Shown here: piece by piece, positions 53,295-62,157 of the stretch
Layout of the letters: each line of letters opens with the position of its first letter
How positions within the stretch are numbered: the stretch's first letter is position 1
Origin: Rhodobacter viridis
GTDB taxonomy: Bacteria > Pseudomonadota > Alphaproteobacteria > Rhodobacterales > Rhodobacteraceae
NCBI RefSeq assembly: GCF_003217355.1
Contig: NZ_QJTK01000006.1
Coordinates: 145,053-209,052, forward strand
Direction of reading: 5' to 3'
Length of the DNA: 64,000 bases
The notes under the pieces: generated by a model
Told to the model about the DNA's origin: nothing
The model's input: the letters and a program-made list of their open reading frames with translations, nothing else
The model's database searches: none
Translations under genes and position numbers: made by a program

Positions 53295-54488
53295 ATGGTC
53301 GGAAAGGGTCTGGTCGTGTTGATCGGTCGGAAGGTGACGGTGCTCGGTGCGGGGGTTGCCGGGCTGGCTGTGGCCCGGGCGCTGGCGCTTCGGGGCGCGC
53401 AGGTGACGGTGCTCGAGCAATCCGATGCGATCCGCGAAGTGGGCGCCGGGTTGCAGATCTCGCCCAATGGCGCGCGGGTGCTGCATGCGCTGGGTCTCGG
53501 CGATGCGCTCGCCGCGGCCGGGCCGAAGGCCGAGGCGATCGAGCTGCGCGAGGGCGAGACCGGCAAGCGGGTCACCCGGCTCGATCTGGCGAAGCTGCGT
53601 CCGGGCGAGGAATACCGGCTGGTGCACCGCGCCCGGCTGATCGAGCTTCTGGCCGAGGGCGCGCGCGCGGCGGGGGTCGAGATCAAGCTGCAGCAACGCG
53701 TGACCGAGGTCACGCTCGGGATGCATCCGCCGCGGCTGAAGATGATGAAGGGCGAGGAAATCGAGACCGGCCTGCTGATCGGCGCCGATGGCCTGCAATC
53801 GCGGGTACGGCGCGCGCTGAACGGCGAGGGGCGGCCCTTCTTCACCCATCAGGTTGCCTGGCGCACGCTGATCCCCTGCGACGACGCCGAGCCGAAGGTG
53901 GCGCAGGTCTTCATGGGCAACGGGCGCCATCTGGTCAGCTATCCGATCGGGCGGGGCTTGCGCAACATCGTGGCGGTCGAAGAACGCCAGCGCTGGACCG
54001 CCGAGGGCTGGTTCCACCGCGACGATCCGATGAGCCTTCTGGCCGCCTTCGAGGAGTTCTGCCCGCAGGTGCAGGAGTGGCTGGAAGCGGTGAAGGAGCC
54101 CTGGCTCTGGGGCCTTTTCCGCCACCGCGTGGCCCGGGTCTGGCAAGGCCGCGGCGCGGCGATCCTTGGCGATGCCGCCCATCCGACGCTGCCCTTCATG
54201 GCGCAGGGTGCGGTGATGGCGCTTGAAGATGCCTGGGTGCTGGCGGCCTGTCTTGCCGAGGCCGAGAATGAGGCCGCCGGGCTTGCCGCCTATCAATCCG
54301 CGCGCCGCGCGCGCTGCGAGGCGATCGTCGAGGCGGCGAATGAAAACGCCCGCAACTATCACCTGTCCGGTCCGGCGCGGGTGATCGGGCATCTGGCCTT
54401 GCGCACCGCCTCGGCGATTGCCCCCGGCAAGATCCTTGGTCGCTTCGATTGGGTCTATGGCCACGACGTGACCGCGCCCCGCCCCTGA
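53295..54488 (+). CDS. FAD-dependent aromatic-type monooxygenase
   Basis: The 397-residue protein belongs to the salicylate-hydroxylase/UbiH class of flavin monooxygenases. It has the N-terminal dinucleotide fold KVTVLGAGVAGLAVARALAL, the NADPH/FAD DG motif GLLIGADGLQSRVRRAL near residue 167, and GDAAHPTLPFMAQGAVMALE near 292. The hydroxylated substrate is unknown; salicylate, nicotinate and ubiquinone-type rings all fit the family. It is convergent with xthA, 3 nt apart. The ATG at 53295 is used, but a start at the next codons (VLIGRKVTVLG) cannot be excluded. Confidence 0.88.
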   Translation: MVGKGLVVLIGRKVTVLGAGVAGLAVARALALRGAQVTVLEQSDAIREVGAGLQISPNGARVLHALGLGDALAAAGPKAEAIELREGETGKRVTRLDLAKLRPGEEYRLVHRARLIELLAEGARAAGVEIKLQQRVTEVTLGMHPPRLKMMKGEEIETGLLIGADGLQSRVRRALNGEGRPFFTHQVAWRTLIPCDDAEPKVAQVFMGNGRHLVSYPIGRGLRNIVAVEERQRWTAEGWFHRDDPMSLLAAFEEFCPQVQEWLEAVKEPWLWGLFRHRVARVWQGRGAAILGDAAHPTLPFMAQGAVMALEDAWVLAACLAEAENEAAGLAAYQSARRARCEAIVEAANENARNYHLSGPARVIGHLALRTASAIAPGKILGRFDWVYGHDVTAPRP

Positions 54489-54491
54489 GGC

Positions 54492-55271
54492 TCAGGCGTC
54501 CAGATCGATCCAGACCGGGACGTGATCCGAGGGCTTCTCGCCCGCGCGCACGTCCTTGTCGATGCCGGTGTCGCGCAGCAGATCGGCCGCCTGTGGCGAC
54601 AGCAGCAGGTGGTCGATGCGGATGCCGTTGTTCTTTTGCCAGGCCCCGGCCTGATAATCCCAGAACGAATATTGCCCCGGCGCGGCGACGCGGGCGCGGA
54701 AGGCATCGGTGAGGCCAAGGTTCACGATCCGCCGGAAGGCCGCGCGGGTTTCGGGCAGGGCCAGCGCATCCTCGCGCCAGATCTCGGGTTTCGCCGCATC
54801 AAGATCGCTCGGGATCACGTTGTAATCGCCCGCAAAAACCAGAGGTTCCTCGGTCTTCAGCAGGGTTTCGACGCGGGCTTGCATCCGCGCCATCCAGGCC
54901 AGCTTGTAGTCGTATTTCGGCCCGGGCGCCGGGTTGCCGTTCGGCAGGTAAAGCCCGCAGACCCGCACCGCGCGGGTGCCGATCACCGTCGCCTCGATCC
55001 AGCGGGCCTGCTCGTCACTGTCGTCGCCGGGCAGACCGCGGATGATATCCTCGATCGGCAGGCGGCTGAGGATCGCGACGCCGTTGAAGCCCTTCTGCCC
55101 GTGGGTGTGGACGCTGTAGCCGGTGCCGTCGAGCACCTCATGCGGAAAGGCCTCGTCGGTCGACTTGATTTCCTGCAGCAGGACGACGTCGGGCTCGGCC
55201 GTCTTGAGCCACGCGGGCAAAGCCTCGGCCCGGGCCTTGATGCCGTTGATGTTGAACGTGGCGATCTTCAT
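54492..55271 (-). CDS. xthA: Exodeoxyribonuclease III
   Basis: AP endonuclease / 3'-5' exonuclease for base-excision repair. The 259-residue protein begins MKIATFNINGIKARAEALPA. It has VVLLQEIKSTDEAFP (catalytic Glu near residue 34), LVFAGDYNVIPSDLDAAKP near 145, FWDYQAGAWQKNNGIRIDHL near 207 and the terminal catalytic SDHVPVWIDL. Confidence 0.95.
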   Translation of the reverse strand: MKIATFNINGIKARAEALPAWLKTAEPDVVLLQEIKSTDEAFPHEVLDGTGYSVHTHGQKGFNGVAILSRLPIEDIIRGLPGDDSDEQARWIEATVIGTRAVRVCGLYLPNGNPAPGPKYDYKLAWMARMQARVETLLKTEEPLVFAGDYNVIPSDLDAAKPEIWREDALALPETRAAFRRIVNLGLTDAFRARVAAPGQYSFWDYQAGAWQKNNGIRIDHLLLSPQAADLLRDTGIDKDVRAGEKPSDHVPVWIDLDA

Positions 55272-55385
55272 GGGCGTCTCCCTTTGAGGGAGTTGTAGGG
55301 GCCAGACCCTGAAGGTGCAACCATCGAGGCGTCCGGCCGGAAGCCGCCCGCCCCGCCAGCGCGGGACGAGCAGCGTTGCATGGCC

Positions 55386-56885
55386 TCAGCCGAGGTTCAC
55401 CCAGACCGATTTCGTCTGGGTGTATTGCGACAGCGCCTCGAAGCACTTGTCGCGGCCGTTGCCGGTCTGCTTGAAGCCGCCCCAGAGCGAGGTCATGTCG
55501 CCATGATCGAAGCAGTTCACCCAGCACACGCCCGCTTCCATGTCGCGCCCGAAGGTATGCGCCTTGGTGATGTCGCGGGTCCAGATCGAGGCGGCGAGCC
55601 CATAGGGCGAGTCATTGGCGATCTCGAGCCCGTCTTCGAGCCCGTCGATCGGGATGATGGTGCCGACCGGGCCAAAGATTTCCTCGCGCGCGATGGTCAT
55701 CGAATTGTTGACCCCGGTGAAGAGCGTGGGTTCGACATAGGCGCCGTTCGAGAGCGCCGCGGGCGTGCTGCCGCCCAGCGCCAGCGTCGCCCCCTCGGCG
55801 CAACCGGTGCGGATGTAGCCCAGCACGCGGGCCTGCTGTTCGGTGGTGACGAGCGGCCCCATCGTCGTCGACGGATCGAGCGGGTTGCCGACGACGAAGT
55901 TCTGTTTCGCGGTGGCGATGAACTTTTCGACAAAGGCGTCGTGCAGTTCCTTGGCCACAAGGATGCGCGAGCCCGCGTTGCAGACCTCGCCCTGGTTGCC
56001 GTAGATGCCGTTCACCGCATAGGTGGCGACGGTGTCGAGATCGTCCCAGTCGCCCAGAATGATCTGCGGGGTCTTGCCGCCGCATTCGGTGCTGACGCGC
56101 TTCATGTTCGACTGACCGGCGTAGATCATCAGAAGCTTGCCGACCTCGGTCGAGCCGGTGAAGGCGATCTTGTCGACATCCATATGCAGCGCGAGCGCCT
56201 TGCCCACTTCCTCGCCCAGACCCTGCACGACGTTCAGCACGCCGGGCGGGCCACCCGCCTCGATGAACAACTCGGCCAGAAGGCAGGCCGAGAGCGGCGA
56301 TTGCTCGGCCGGTTTCAGCACCACCGAGTTGCCGGTGGCGAGCGCGGGGCCGATCTTCCACGCCGCCATCATCAGCGGATAGTTCCAGGGCGTGATGATG
56401 CCGACGACGCCCAAGGGCTGATTGAGGATGTAATGCAGCGCGCTCGTGGCCGTGGCCGTCACCTGTCCGTGGAACTTGTCGATCGATTCCCCGAAGAACT
56501 TGATCGTCGTGGCCGAGAAGGGCACGTCGATGTTCATCATGTCCATCACCGGCTTGCCCATGTCGAGGCTGTCGAGCACGGCGAATTCCTCGCCATGCGC
56601 CTCGATCAGCGCGGCGAATTTCTCCATCACCGCCATGCGGGCGCGCGGCTCCATCTTCGACCAGACACCCGAGCGGAAGACCTTGCGGCCGACGGACACG
56701 GCCTTGTCGATCTCAGTTTGACCGCCGCGGGCGACCTCGGCCAGCACGGCGCCATTGGCCGGGTTGATCGTCTGGAAGGTGCGGCCATCGGCCGAGGGCA
56801 CATGGTCGCCGCCGATGAAGTGGCGGGTGCGCAGGTTCACCTTTTCGGCAAGGTCCTGCCAATAGGCCAAGGTATAATCGGTCAT
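55386..56885 (-). CDS. NAD(P)+-dependent aldehyde dehydrogenase
   Basis: The 499-residue enzyme has the family motifs VVGIITPWNYPLMMAAWKIG near residue 159, GNSVVLKPAEQSPLSA, the general-base Glu in STECGGKTPQIILG, and the nucleophile Cys in GNQGEVCNAGSRILVAKEL. EEIFGPVGTIIP follows. It is the last gene of the polyamine-type uptake operon, 16 nt after the permease. There it would plausibly oxidise an aminoaldehyde (gamma-aminobutyraldehyde or a gamma-glutamyl derivative) made from the imported substrate. A betaine-aldehyde role is the alternative. Confidence 0.92.
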   Translation of the reverse strand: MTDYTLAYWQDLAEKVNLRTRHFIGGDHVPSADGRTFQTINPANGAVLAEVARGGQTEIDKAVSVGRKVFRSGVWSKMEPRARMAVMEKFAALIEAHGEEFAVLDSLDMGKPVMDMMNIDVPFSATTIKFFGESIDKFHGQVTATATSALHYILNQPLGVVGIITPWNYPLMMAAWKIGPALATGNSVVLKPAEQSPLSACLLAELFIEAGGPPGVLNVVQGLGEEVGKALALHMDVDKIAFTGSTEVGKLLMIYAGQSNMKRVSTECGGKTPQIILGDWDDLDTVATYAVNGIYGNQGEVCNAGSRILVAKELHDAFVEKFIATAKQNFVVGNPLDPSTTMGPLVTTEQQARVLGYIRTGCAEGATLALGGSTPAALSNGAYVEPTLFTGVNNSMTIAREEIFGPVGTIIPIDGLEDGLEIANDSPYGLAASIWTRDITKAHTFGRDMEAGVCWVNCFDHGDMTSLWGGFKQTGNGRDKCFEALSQYTQTKSVWVNLG

Positions 56886-56901
56886 TTTTCTCTCCCTGTG
56901 G

Positions 56902-57684
56902 TTATTTGCGGTCGCGCAGCAGGCCGACCGAGAGGACGATGAGCAGAAGCGAGACCAGAACGATCATCGAGCCGATGGCGTTGATCTCGGGGGTGATGCC
57001 ACGGCGCAGCGTGGAATAGATGTAGATGGGCAGGGTGATGTCGCGCCCGGTGAGGAAATAGGTCACCGGGATCTCGTCGAAGCTGAGGGTGAAGCTCAGC
57101 AGCCCCGCGCCAAGGATCGCCGGCCGGATCGAGGGCAGCGTGACGCGAAAGAAGGTCTCGACCGGCCCGGCGCCGAGATCGGCCGAGGCTTCCAGAAGCC
57201 GGTGATCGGTCTTCGCGAGCCGCGCCATCACTTGGCTCACCACCACTCCCAGAAGGGCTGTCGCGTGGCCGATCACCACGGCGGTCAGGCTTTGGGGAAT
57301 GCCGATCTGCTTGTAGAAGTTGAGCATCGCGATCCCGGTCACAAGGCCCGGCAGACTGAGCGGCAGCAAGATTGCGTTGCGGAAAAGCCCCTTGCCCGGG
57401 AAGTCGTGCCGGTCGAGCACCAGCGCCGCCAGCGTGCCGATGGTGAGCGTCAGGCCGGTGGCGCAGACGGCCACGATCAGGCTGTTTTTCAGCGCCGTCA
57501 GCATCTGCGCATTGGCGAAGACCGCCTGATACCAGTGCCAGGTGAAGCCCGCGAGCGGGAAGGAGGTCACCTTGCTGTCGTTGAAGGAAAACACGATCAG
57601 CACGACGATCGGCAGGTAAAGGAAGGCCAGCACCCCGAAAACGAAACCGACCATCCCCTTTTGCCACCACAAAAGTTGTTTCAT
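56902..57684 (-). CDS. potC: Polyamine-type ABC transporter permease (PotC/PotI-like)
   Basis: The 260-residue inner-membrane protein has six predicted helices and the EAA loop EASADLGAGPVETFFRVTLP near residue 166 that contacts the ATPase. It starts MKQLLWWQKGMVGFVFGVLA. FSFDEIPVTYFLTG-like text (SFTLSFDEIPVTYFLTGRD) is the family signature of PotC/PotI. 9 nt after the first permease gene. Confidence 0.92.
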   Translation of the reverse strand: MKQLLWWQKGMVGFVFGVLAFLYLPIVVLIVFSFNDSKVTSFPLAGFTWHWYQAVFANAQMLTALKNSLIVAVCATGLTLTIGTLAALVLDRHDFPGKGLFRNAILLPLSLPGLVTGIAMLNFYKQIGIPQSLTAVVIGHATALLGVVVSQVMARLAKTDHRLLEASADLGAGPVETFFRVTLPSIRPAILGAGLLSFTLSFDEIPVTYFLTGRDITLPIYIYSTLRRGITPEINAIGSMIVLVSLLLIVLSVGLLRDRK

Positions 57685-57693
57685 CGCCGCCCC

Positions 57694-58563
57694 CTATCGC
57701 AGATTGCGCGCCGAGGCGCGTTCGGCCCAGCCGGTGACCGCAAGGATCGCCAGCACCATGATCAGCACGAGCGTGGCGAGGGCCGAGCCGAGCGGCCAGT
57801 TCAGCGCCGCGCCAAATTGCGTTTGCAGCAGGTTCGCCACCATCGTCCCGTCCGGCCCGCCGACCAGCACCGGGGCGACGAAATCGCCAAAGCTCAGGCA
57901 GAAGGTCATCATCGCCCCGGCCACCACGCCGCCCAGCGACAAGGGCGCGATCACATGGCGGAACGTGCCCAAAGGCCCGATGCCAAGGTCTTCCGACGCC
58001 TCGATCAGCCCCTTGGGGATGTTTTCCAGCACCGCATAGATCGGCATCACCATGAAGGGCACGAAGATATAGGTGAGCGTGATCACCATCGCCGTCTGGT
58101 TATAAAGGAACGCATCAAGCGGCGCGTCGATCAGCCCAAGCGACATCAGCGCGGAATTGAGCGCCCCATCGGTGCCCAGAATGATCTTCCACGTATAGGC
58201 GCGCAGCAGGTAGCTGACCCAAAGCGGCACGATCACCGCCATGTAGACCAGATTGCGCAGCTTGTCGGAGCGGATGGTGAAGACGAGGAAATAGGCGAGC
58301 GGATAGCCCAGGATCAGCGCGCAGCCGGTGACCATCGCGGCGATCTTCAGCGTGCGCAGGATCACCGTCGTATATTGCGGGTCCGAAAACAGCTGCAGGT
58401 AGTTGCCGAACTGAAAATCGGGCACGAAAAGCGGGAATTGCCGGGTCCAGAAGCCCACGGCGATCATCAGGATATAGGGCACGATCAGAAGCAACAGCGC
58501 CCAGCCAAGCGGCAGCGAAAAGAGCCCCGCCGTCATCAGCATCGAGGAGGACGGGCGTCTCAT
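57694..58563 (-). CDS. potB: Polyamine-type ABC transporter permease (PotB/PotH-like)
   Basis: The 289-residue permease has six hydrophobic segments, VYMAVIVPLWVSYLLRAYTW as the PotB/PotH signature near residue 107, and the EAA loop EASEDLGIGPLGTFRHVIAP near 187. Its ATG overlaps the potA stop (ATGA at 58560-58563), coupling ATPase and permease synthesis. Confidence 0.93.
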   Translation of the reverse strand: MRRPSSSMLMTAGLFSLPLGWALLLLIVPYILMIAVGFWTRQFPLFVPDFQFGNYLQLFSDPQYTTVILRTLKIAAMVTGCALILGYPLAYFLVFTIRSDKLRNLVYMAVIVPLWVSYLLRAYTWKIILGTDGALNSALMSLGLIDAPLDAFLYNQTAMVITLTYIFVPFMVMPIYAVLENIPKGLIEASEDLGIGPLGTFRHVIAPLSLGGVVAGAMMTFCLSFGDFVAPVLVGGPDGTMVANLLQTQFGAALNWPLGSALATLVLIMVLAILAVTGWAERASARNLR

Positions 58564-59657
58564 GCGGCCACCTTGGGAAACAGCATCACATCCTCGGGCG
58601 CGACGGCAAAGCGGATCGGCTGGCCCGGCATCAGCGCATCGGCCGACAGCGACGAGCCGCGGGCAAGTTGCGCAAAGGCCGGTTGCGTCGCGCCATCGGG
58701 CAGGAATTCGAGCCTTATGCTGTCGCCGTGGAAGAGCGTGTCGACCACCCTGCCCTGCACCAGATTGTCGCCCACCGCCGGGCTCAGATGTTCGGGGCGG
58801 ATGCCGATCAGAACCTCGCTGCCCGGGTGAAAACCATTCCCCGAGGCCTTGCGGCGCAGCTTCGCACCGCCCGGCAGGGTGATCACCTCGAACCCGGCCT
58901 CGCGGCCTTCGTACCGCGCCTCGATCAGGTTCGTCGCGCCGATGAAATCGGCGACATAGGGCGTTGCCGGGCGGTCATAAAGATCGTTCGGCGTGCCGAT
59001 CTGGCGAATGCGCCCGGCCTCCATCACCACGATCCGGTTCGACAGCGCCAGAGCCTCGGTCTGATCATGCGTGACCATGAGGAAAGTGATGCCCAGTTCG
59101 CGGTGCAGCCGTTTCAGCTCCACCTGCATCACCTCGCGCAGTTTCACATCGAGCGCCGAGAGCGGTTCATCGAGCAGCAGCACCCGCGGCTTGCGAATGA
59201 GCGCGCGCGCCATCGCCACGCGCTGTTTCTGCCCGCCCGAGAGCGCGCCGGGACGCTTGCCGCCCATATGGCTCAGCCCGACCATTTCGAGCACCTCGCC
59301 CACCTGCCGGGGGATGTCGGAGCGCGCCACGGTCGAACCGCGCACGGTGAGGCCATAGGCGACGTTCTCCGCCACCGTCATATGCGGAAACAGCGCGTAA
59401 TCCTGAAACACCGTGTTCACCGGGCGGCGATAGGGCGGATTGTGCGTCACATCCTGCCCGGCAATGCCGATCTTGCCGGTGGTGGGCAATTCAAACCCGC
59501 CGATCAGGCGCAGCGTCGTCGTCTTGCCGCAGCCCGAGGGGCCGAGCAGCGTGACGAATTCACCTTCGCCAATGGAAAAACTGGTTTCGTGCAGTGCCTT
59601 GAAACTGCCGAAGGATTTGGTGACGCCGTCGAGCGTCACGATCGGGCGTGAGGACAT
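58560..59657 (-). CDS. potA: Polyamine-type ABC transporter ATP-binding protein
   Basis: The 365-residue ATPase has Walker A LLGPSGCGKTTTLRLIGGFE near residue 37, Q-loop NTVFQDYALFPHMTVAENVA, signature ALSGGQKQRVAMARALIRKP near 138, Walker B VLLLDEPLSALD and H-loop MVTHDQTEAL. A C-terminal TOBE_2 domain follows (GIRPEHLSPAVGDNLVQGRV). It powers the PotB/PotC channel. The gap to potD (89 nt) holds GGGCGACC-type GC-rich sequence and may reduce ATPase expression relative to the binding protein. Confidence 0.95.
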   Translation of the reverse strand: MSSRPIVTLDGVTKSFGSFKALHETSFSIGEGEFVTLLGPSGCGKTTTLRLIGGFELPTTGKIGIAGQDVTHNPPYRRPVNTVFQDYALFPHMTVAENVAYGLTVRGSTVARSDIPRQVGEVLEMVGLSHMGGKRPGALSGGQKQRVAMARALIRKPRVLLLDEPLSALDVKLREVMQVELKRLHRELGITFLMVTHDQTEALALSNRIVVMEAGRIRQIGTPNDLYDRPATPYVADFIGATNLIEARYEGREAGFEVITLPGGAKLRRKASGNGFHPGSEVLIGIRPEHLSPAVGDNLVQGRVVDTLFHGDSIRLEFLPDGATQPAFAQLARGSSLSADALMPGQPIRFAVAPEDVMLFPKVAA

Positions 59658-59746
59658 GGGCCAATCCTGTGCGATGCGGAAGGGGGCGACCCCGGGACTT
59701 GGCCGGGGCCGCAGATCAGGCGTTCAGGACGCTGCGGGGGTGCGGC

Positions 59747-60799
59747 TCAGGGCGCCGCCTTCACCGCGTTCCAGACCTCGAGATATTTGTCGAGCCGCAC
59801 CGGCTGCTGCCACATCACGAGGCTTTTGACGAAGTCGATGTTGTCGACCTTGCGCTCTTCCTTCATCGCCGCGTCCATGCAGCTCGACACGGCGCCCGGG
59901 TTCACCGGGAAATAGCCGGTCGATTTGGCGATGCCGCACTGGCCTTCCGGCGATTGCATGTAGGACATGAACTTCACCGCGCATTCCTGGTTCGGCGTGC
60001 CTTTGACGAGCATCATCGAATCCATCCAGCCCTCGGCCTTTTCCTTCGGCGAGAACTCGGCCACGGTGAAGCCCTTGCCGAGCGCGTTCACATCCTTGCT
60101 GGTGAGCCCGGTCCAGGCGTTCGAGACCCAGACCTCGTTGTTCGCCATCAGATCCGTCAACTCGCCCGCGCTCGACCAATATTTGCGGATCAGCGGTTTT
60201 TGCTCGATCAGCTTGGCCTTGACCGCCTCCAGCTGCTCGTCGTTCAGATCGAAGATGTTCGGGAAGCCGAGATAGCGCGCCGTCCAGTAGATCGCCGATT
60301 TGTCGTCCCAGAGCGAGATCTTGCCCTTGTAGGCCGGGTCGAACAGCACGCCGATCGAATCCGGCGTGCCGGTGACCTTGTCGGGGCGATAGATCACCGA
60401 GACCGAGCCCCAGATCAGCGGCACGGCCCAGGTTTCGCCATCGACCACGATCTCGGGATGTTTCGAGAATTCGGGATAGACGCCGTCGCTGCCAGTCACC
60501 GCCGCGGTGTCGATCGGATCGACGAAGCCCGCGAGGCGCATCATGCCGACCGTGTCGAGCGAGGGGGTGATGACGTCATAGACGCCGCCGCCCGCGGCAA
60601 GCTTGGCCGCGAAATCGTCGTTCGAACCGACATAGGTGGCGCTGACGGTGCAGCCCGAGGCCTCCTCGAAGGGTTTGATGAAGGACGGGTCGGCATAGCC
60701 TTCCCAGGTGAGGATGTTCAGCTCGCCCGCCGTCGCCGCAAGCGGCAGGGTGGCAAGCGCGAACGCGGTCAGGGCCCGCGCAGTCCGTCTCCGAGTCAT
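59747..60799 (-). CDS. potD: Polyamine-type ABC transporter substrate-binding protein
   Basis: Periplasmic type II binding protein of 350 residues with a signal peptide cleaved after AATA at residue 24. The mature start is GELNILTWEGYADPSFIKPF, the PotD/PotF signature, followed by YVGSNDDFAAKLAAGGGVYD. PotD/PotF proteins bind putrescine or spermidine; which one cannot be decided here. AAGGAG lies 9 nt before the ATG, and the ATG overlaps the regulator stop as ATGA. Thus binding protein and regulator are on one transcript. Confidence 0.92.
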   Translation of the reverse strand: MTRRRTARALTAFALATLPLAATAGELNILTWEGYADPSFIKPFEEASGCTVSATYVGSNDDFAAKLAAGGGVYDVITPSLDTVGMMRLAGFVDPIDTAAVTGSDGVYPEFSKHPEIVVDGETWAVPLIWGSVSVIYRPDKVTGTPDSIGVLFDPAYKGKISLWDDKSAIYWTARYLGFPNIFDLNDEQLEAVKAKLIEQKPLIRKYWSSAGELTDLMANNEVWVSNAWTGLTSKDVNALGKGFTVAEFSPKEKAEGWMDSMMLVKGTPNQECAVKFMSYMQSPEGQCGIAKSTGYFPVNPGAVSSCMDAAMKEERKVDNIDFVKSLVMWQQPVRLDKYLEVWNAVKAAP

Positions 60800-62157
60800 G
60801 GGGTTTCACTCCTTGTTGGTTGCGTGTCGCGTGACCTGTTCATCTTGCGGATCAGGGTCGCGACATCGATGCCGAGCGCCTTTGCGGCGCTTCGCTTGCT
60901 TCCGTGGTCGGCCACGGAATTTTCGATGGTCCGGATTTCATAGTCCCGGACCAGATCCTTGAGCGGCAGCCCCGCCAGCTCGGGCGCCAGTGCCGCCGCC
61001 GCGGCGGCCATCTCCTGCGCCGGGGGCAAATGCGCGGGTTCGGCCGTGGTCTCGGCCAGAAGTGCTGCGCGGCGCAACAGCGCGATCACTTCGCGGATGT
61101 TGCCGGGCAGTGCCCGGGCCGCCAGCGCCTTGACGAACCGCGCCGAAAGGGAAAGTGGCCGCGGCCGGGCGCGGTTGATCTCGGCGAGCCAGGCGTCGAG
61201 CAACGGCACCAGAAACGCGGGCTCATCGCGCAGGGGGGGCAGGGTCAGAGTCATGCCGCACAGCCGGAAATAAAGCGCCTCGGGCAGCGTGCCCGCGGTG
61301 CAAAGCGGCCAGAGCGGGCGGGTTGCGGTCGAGACGATCCGGGTACCACCGCTCTCAAGCACCGCATCCAGCGCCGCAAGCAGCCGCCCGGCGAGCGCGG
61401 GATTGAGCAGATCGACCGCCTCGAGAACGAGCGTGCCGCCCGCCGCGGCCTCGATCCGGCCGATGCGGCCGGGATCGGCAGTGCCCGTGCCGACGCCCGT
61501 GCCGAAAAGCTCGGCCTCGAAGGTCGCGGCATCGAGCGCGGCACAGGCGATCGTCACCACCGGCGCCCCCTGCCCGGCCAAAAGCCGGGTCAAGAGCGTG
61601 GTCTTGCCGGTGCCGCTTGCGCCCAGCAGATGCACCGCCAGCCCCTGCGCCAGCGCGCCCTCCAGCTGCTGCGCCAGCGCGTGGCGCGCCGGGCTGGTGA
61701 CAAAGGGCGCCTGCGGGGTCAGATCGCGCGCAAGTCGGAACTGCCCGCGCGCGGGGCTCGCCACCGGATGCGCGCCAAGCTCGCGCAGCGTCAGAAGCGC
61801 GGCATAGGGGTCGTCGTCCTGCCGCAGGATCGAGAGTTGCGCGCTGACCGCCCGGCCCGAGGGCAGCGTGCCCGTGACTTCGGTCCGCCGCAGCCGGATC
61901 AGCCCCTCGGACAGATCGGCCGCCAGCCGCCCGGTGCCACGCAGATGCCGCGCCAGATCGGCGCCCAGAAGATCGGCCCGAGTGGCGCGCAAAAGCCGCT
62001 CCATCGGCGCATTCACCAGCCGGATCCGGCCGTCGAGTTCGACCAGCGCCGCAGCATCGGTCAAGCCGTTGAGAAAGCTCGGAAACCCCGGATCATCCAT
62101 GAAGCCCGGACGACGCCGCCCCAGACCCGCCTGCGGCTCGCTGCGATAGAACCTCAT
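60796..62157 (-). CDS. PAS-AAA-Fis transcriptional regulator with degenerate sigma-54 interaction region
   Basis: The 453-residue protein has an N-terminal PAS-like domain (ALVELDGRIRLVNAPMERLL near residue 36), a central NtrC-type AAA+ domain and a C-terminal Fis-type HTH (ENSVADHGSKRSAAKALGID, then VATLIRKMNR). Walker A is intact (LLGASGTGKTTLLTRLLAG). The GAFTGA loop is missing: after AELFG the text is TGVGTGTADPGRIGR. Walker B reads GGTLVLEAVDLL instead of GGTLFLDEI. It therefore resembles TyrR or the R. capsulatus NtrC type that acts without sigma-54. It overlaps the PAS gene upstream and potD downstream, so it probably controls this transporter operon, including itself. Confidence 0.88.
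   Translation of the reverse strand: MRFYRSEPQAGLGRRRPGFMDDPGFPSFLNGLTDAAALVELDGRIRLVNAPMERLLRATRADLLGADLARHLRGTGRLAADLSEGLIRLRRTEVTGTLPSGRAVSAQLSILRQDDDPYAALLTLRELGAHPVASPARGQFRLARDLTPQAPFVTSPARHALAQQLEGALAQGLAVHLLGASGTGKTTLLTRLLAGQGAPVVTIACAALDAATFEAELFGTGVGTGTADPGRIGRIEAAAGGTLVLEAVDLLNPALAGRLLAALDAVLESGGTRIVSTATRPLWPLCTAGTLPEALYFRLCGMTLTLPPLRDEPAFLVPLLDAWLAEINRARPRPLSLSARFVKALAARALPGNIREVIALLRRAALLAETTAEPAHLPPAQEMAAAAAALAPELAGLPLKDLVRDYEIRTIENSVADHGSKRSAAKALGIDVATLIRKMNRSRDTQPTRSETP

Noticed and set aside
60796..62157. Canonical sigma-54 activator
   Set aside because: GAFTGA is absent and Walker B is altered, so the usual sigma-54 activation is unlikely despite the AAA-Fis layout.
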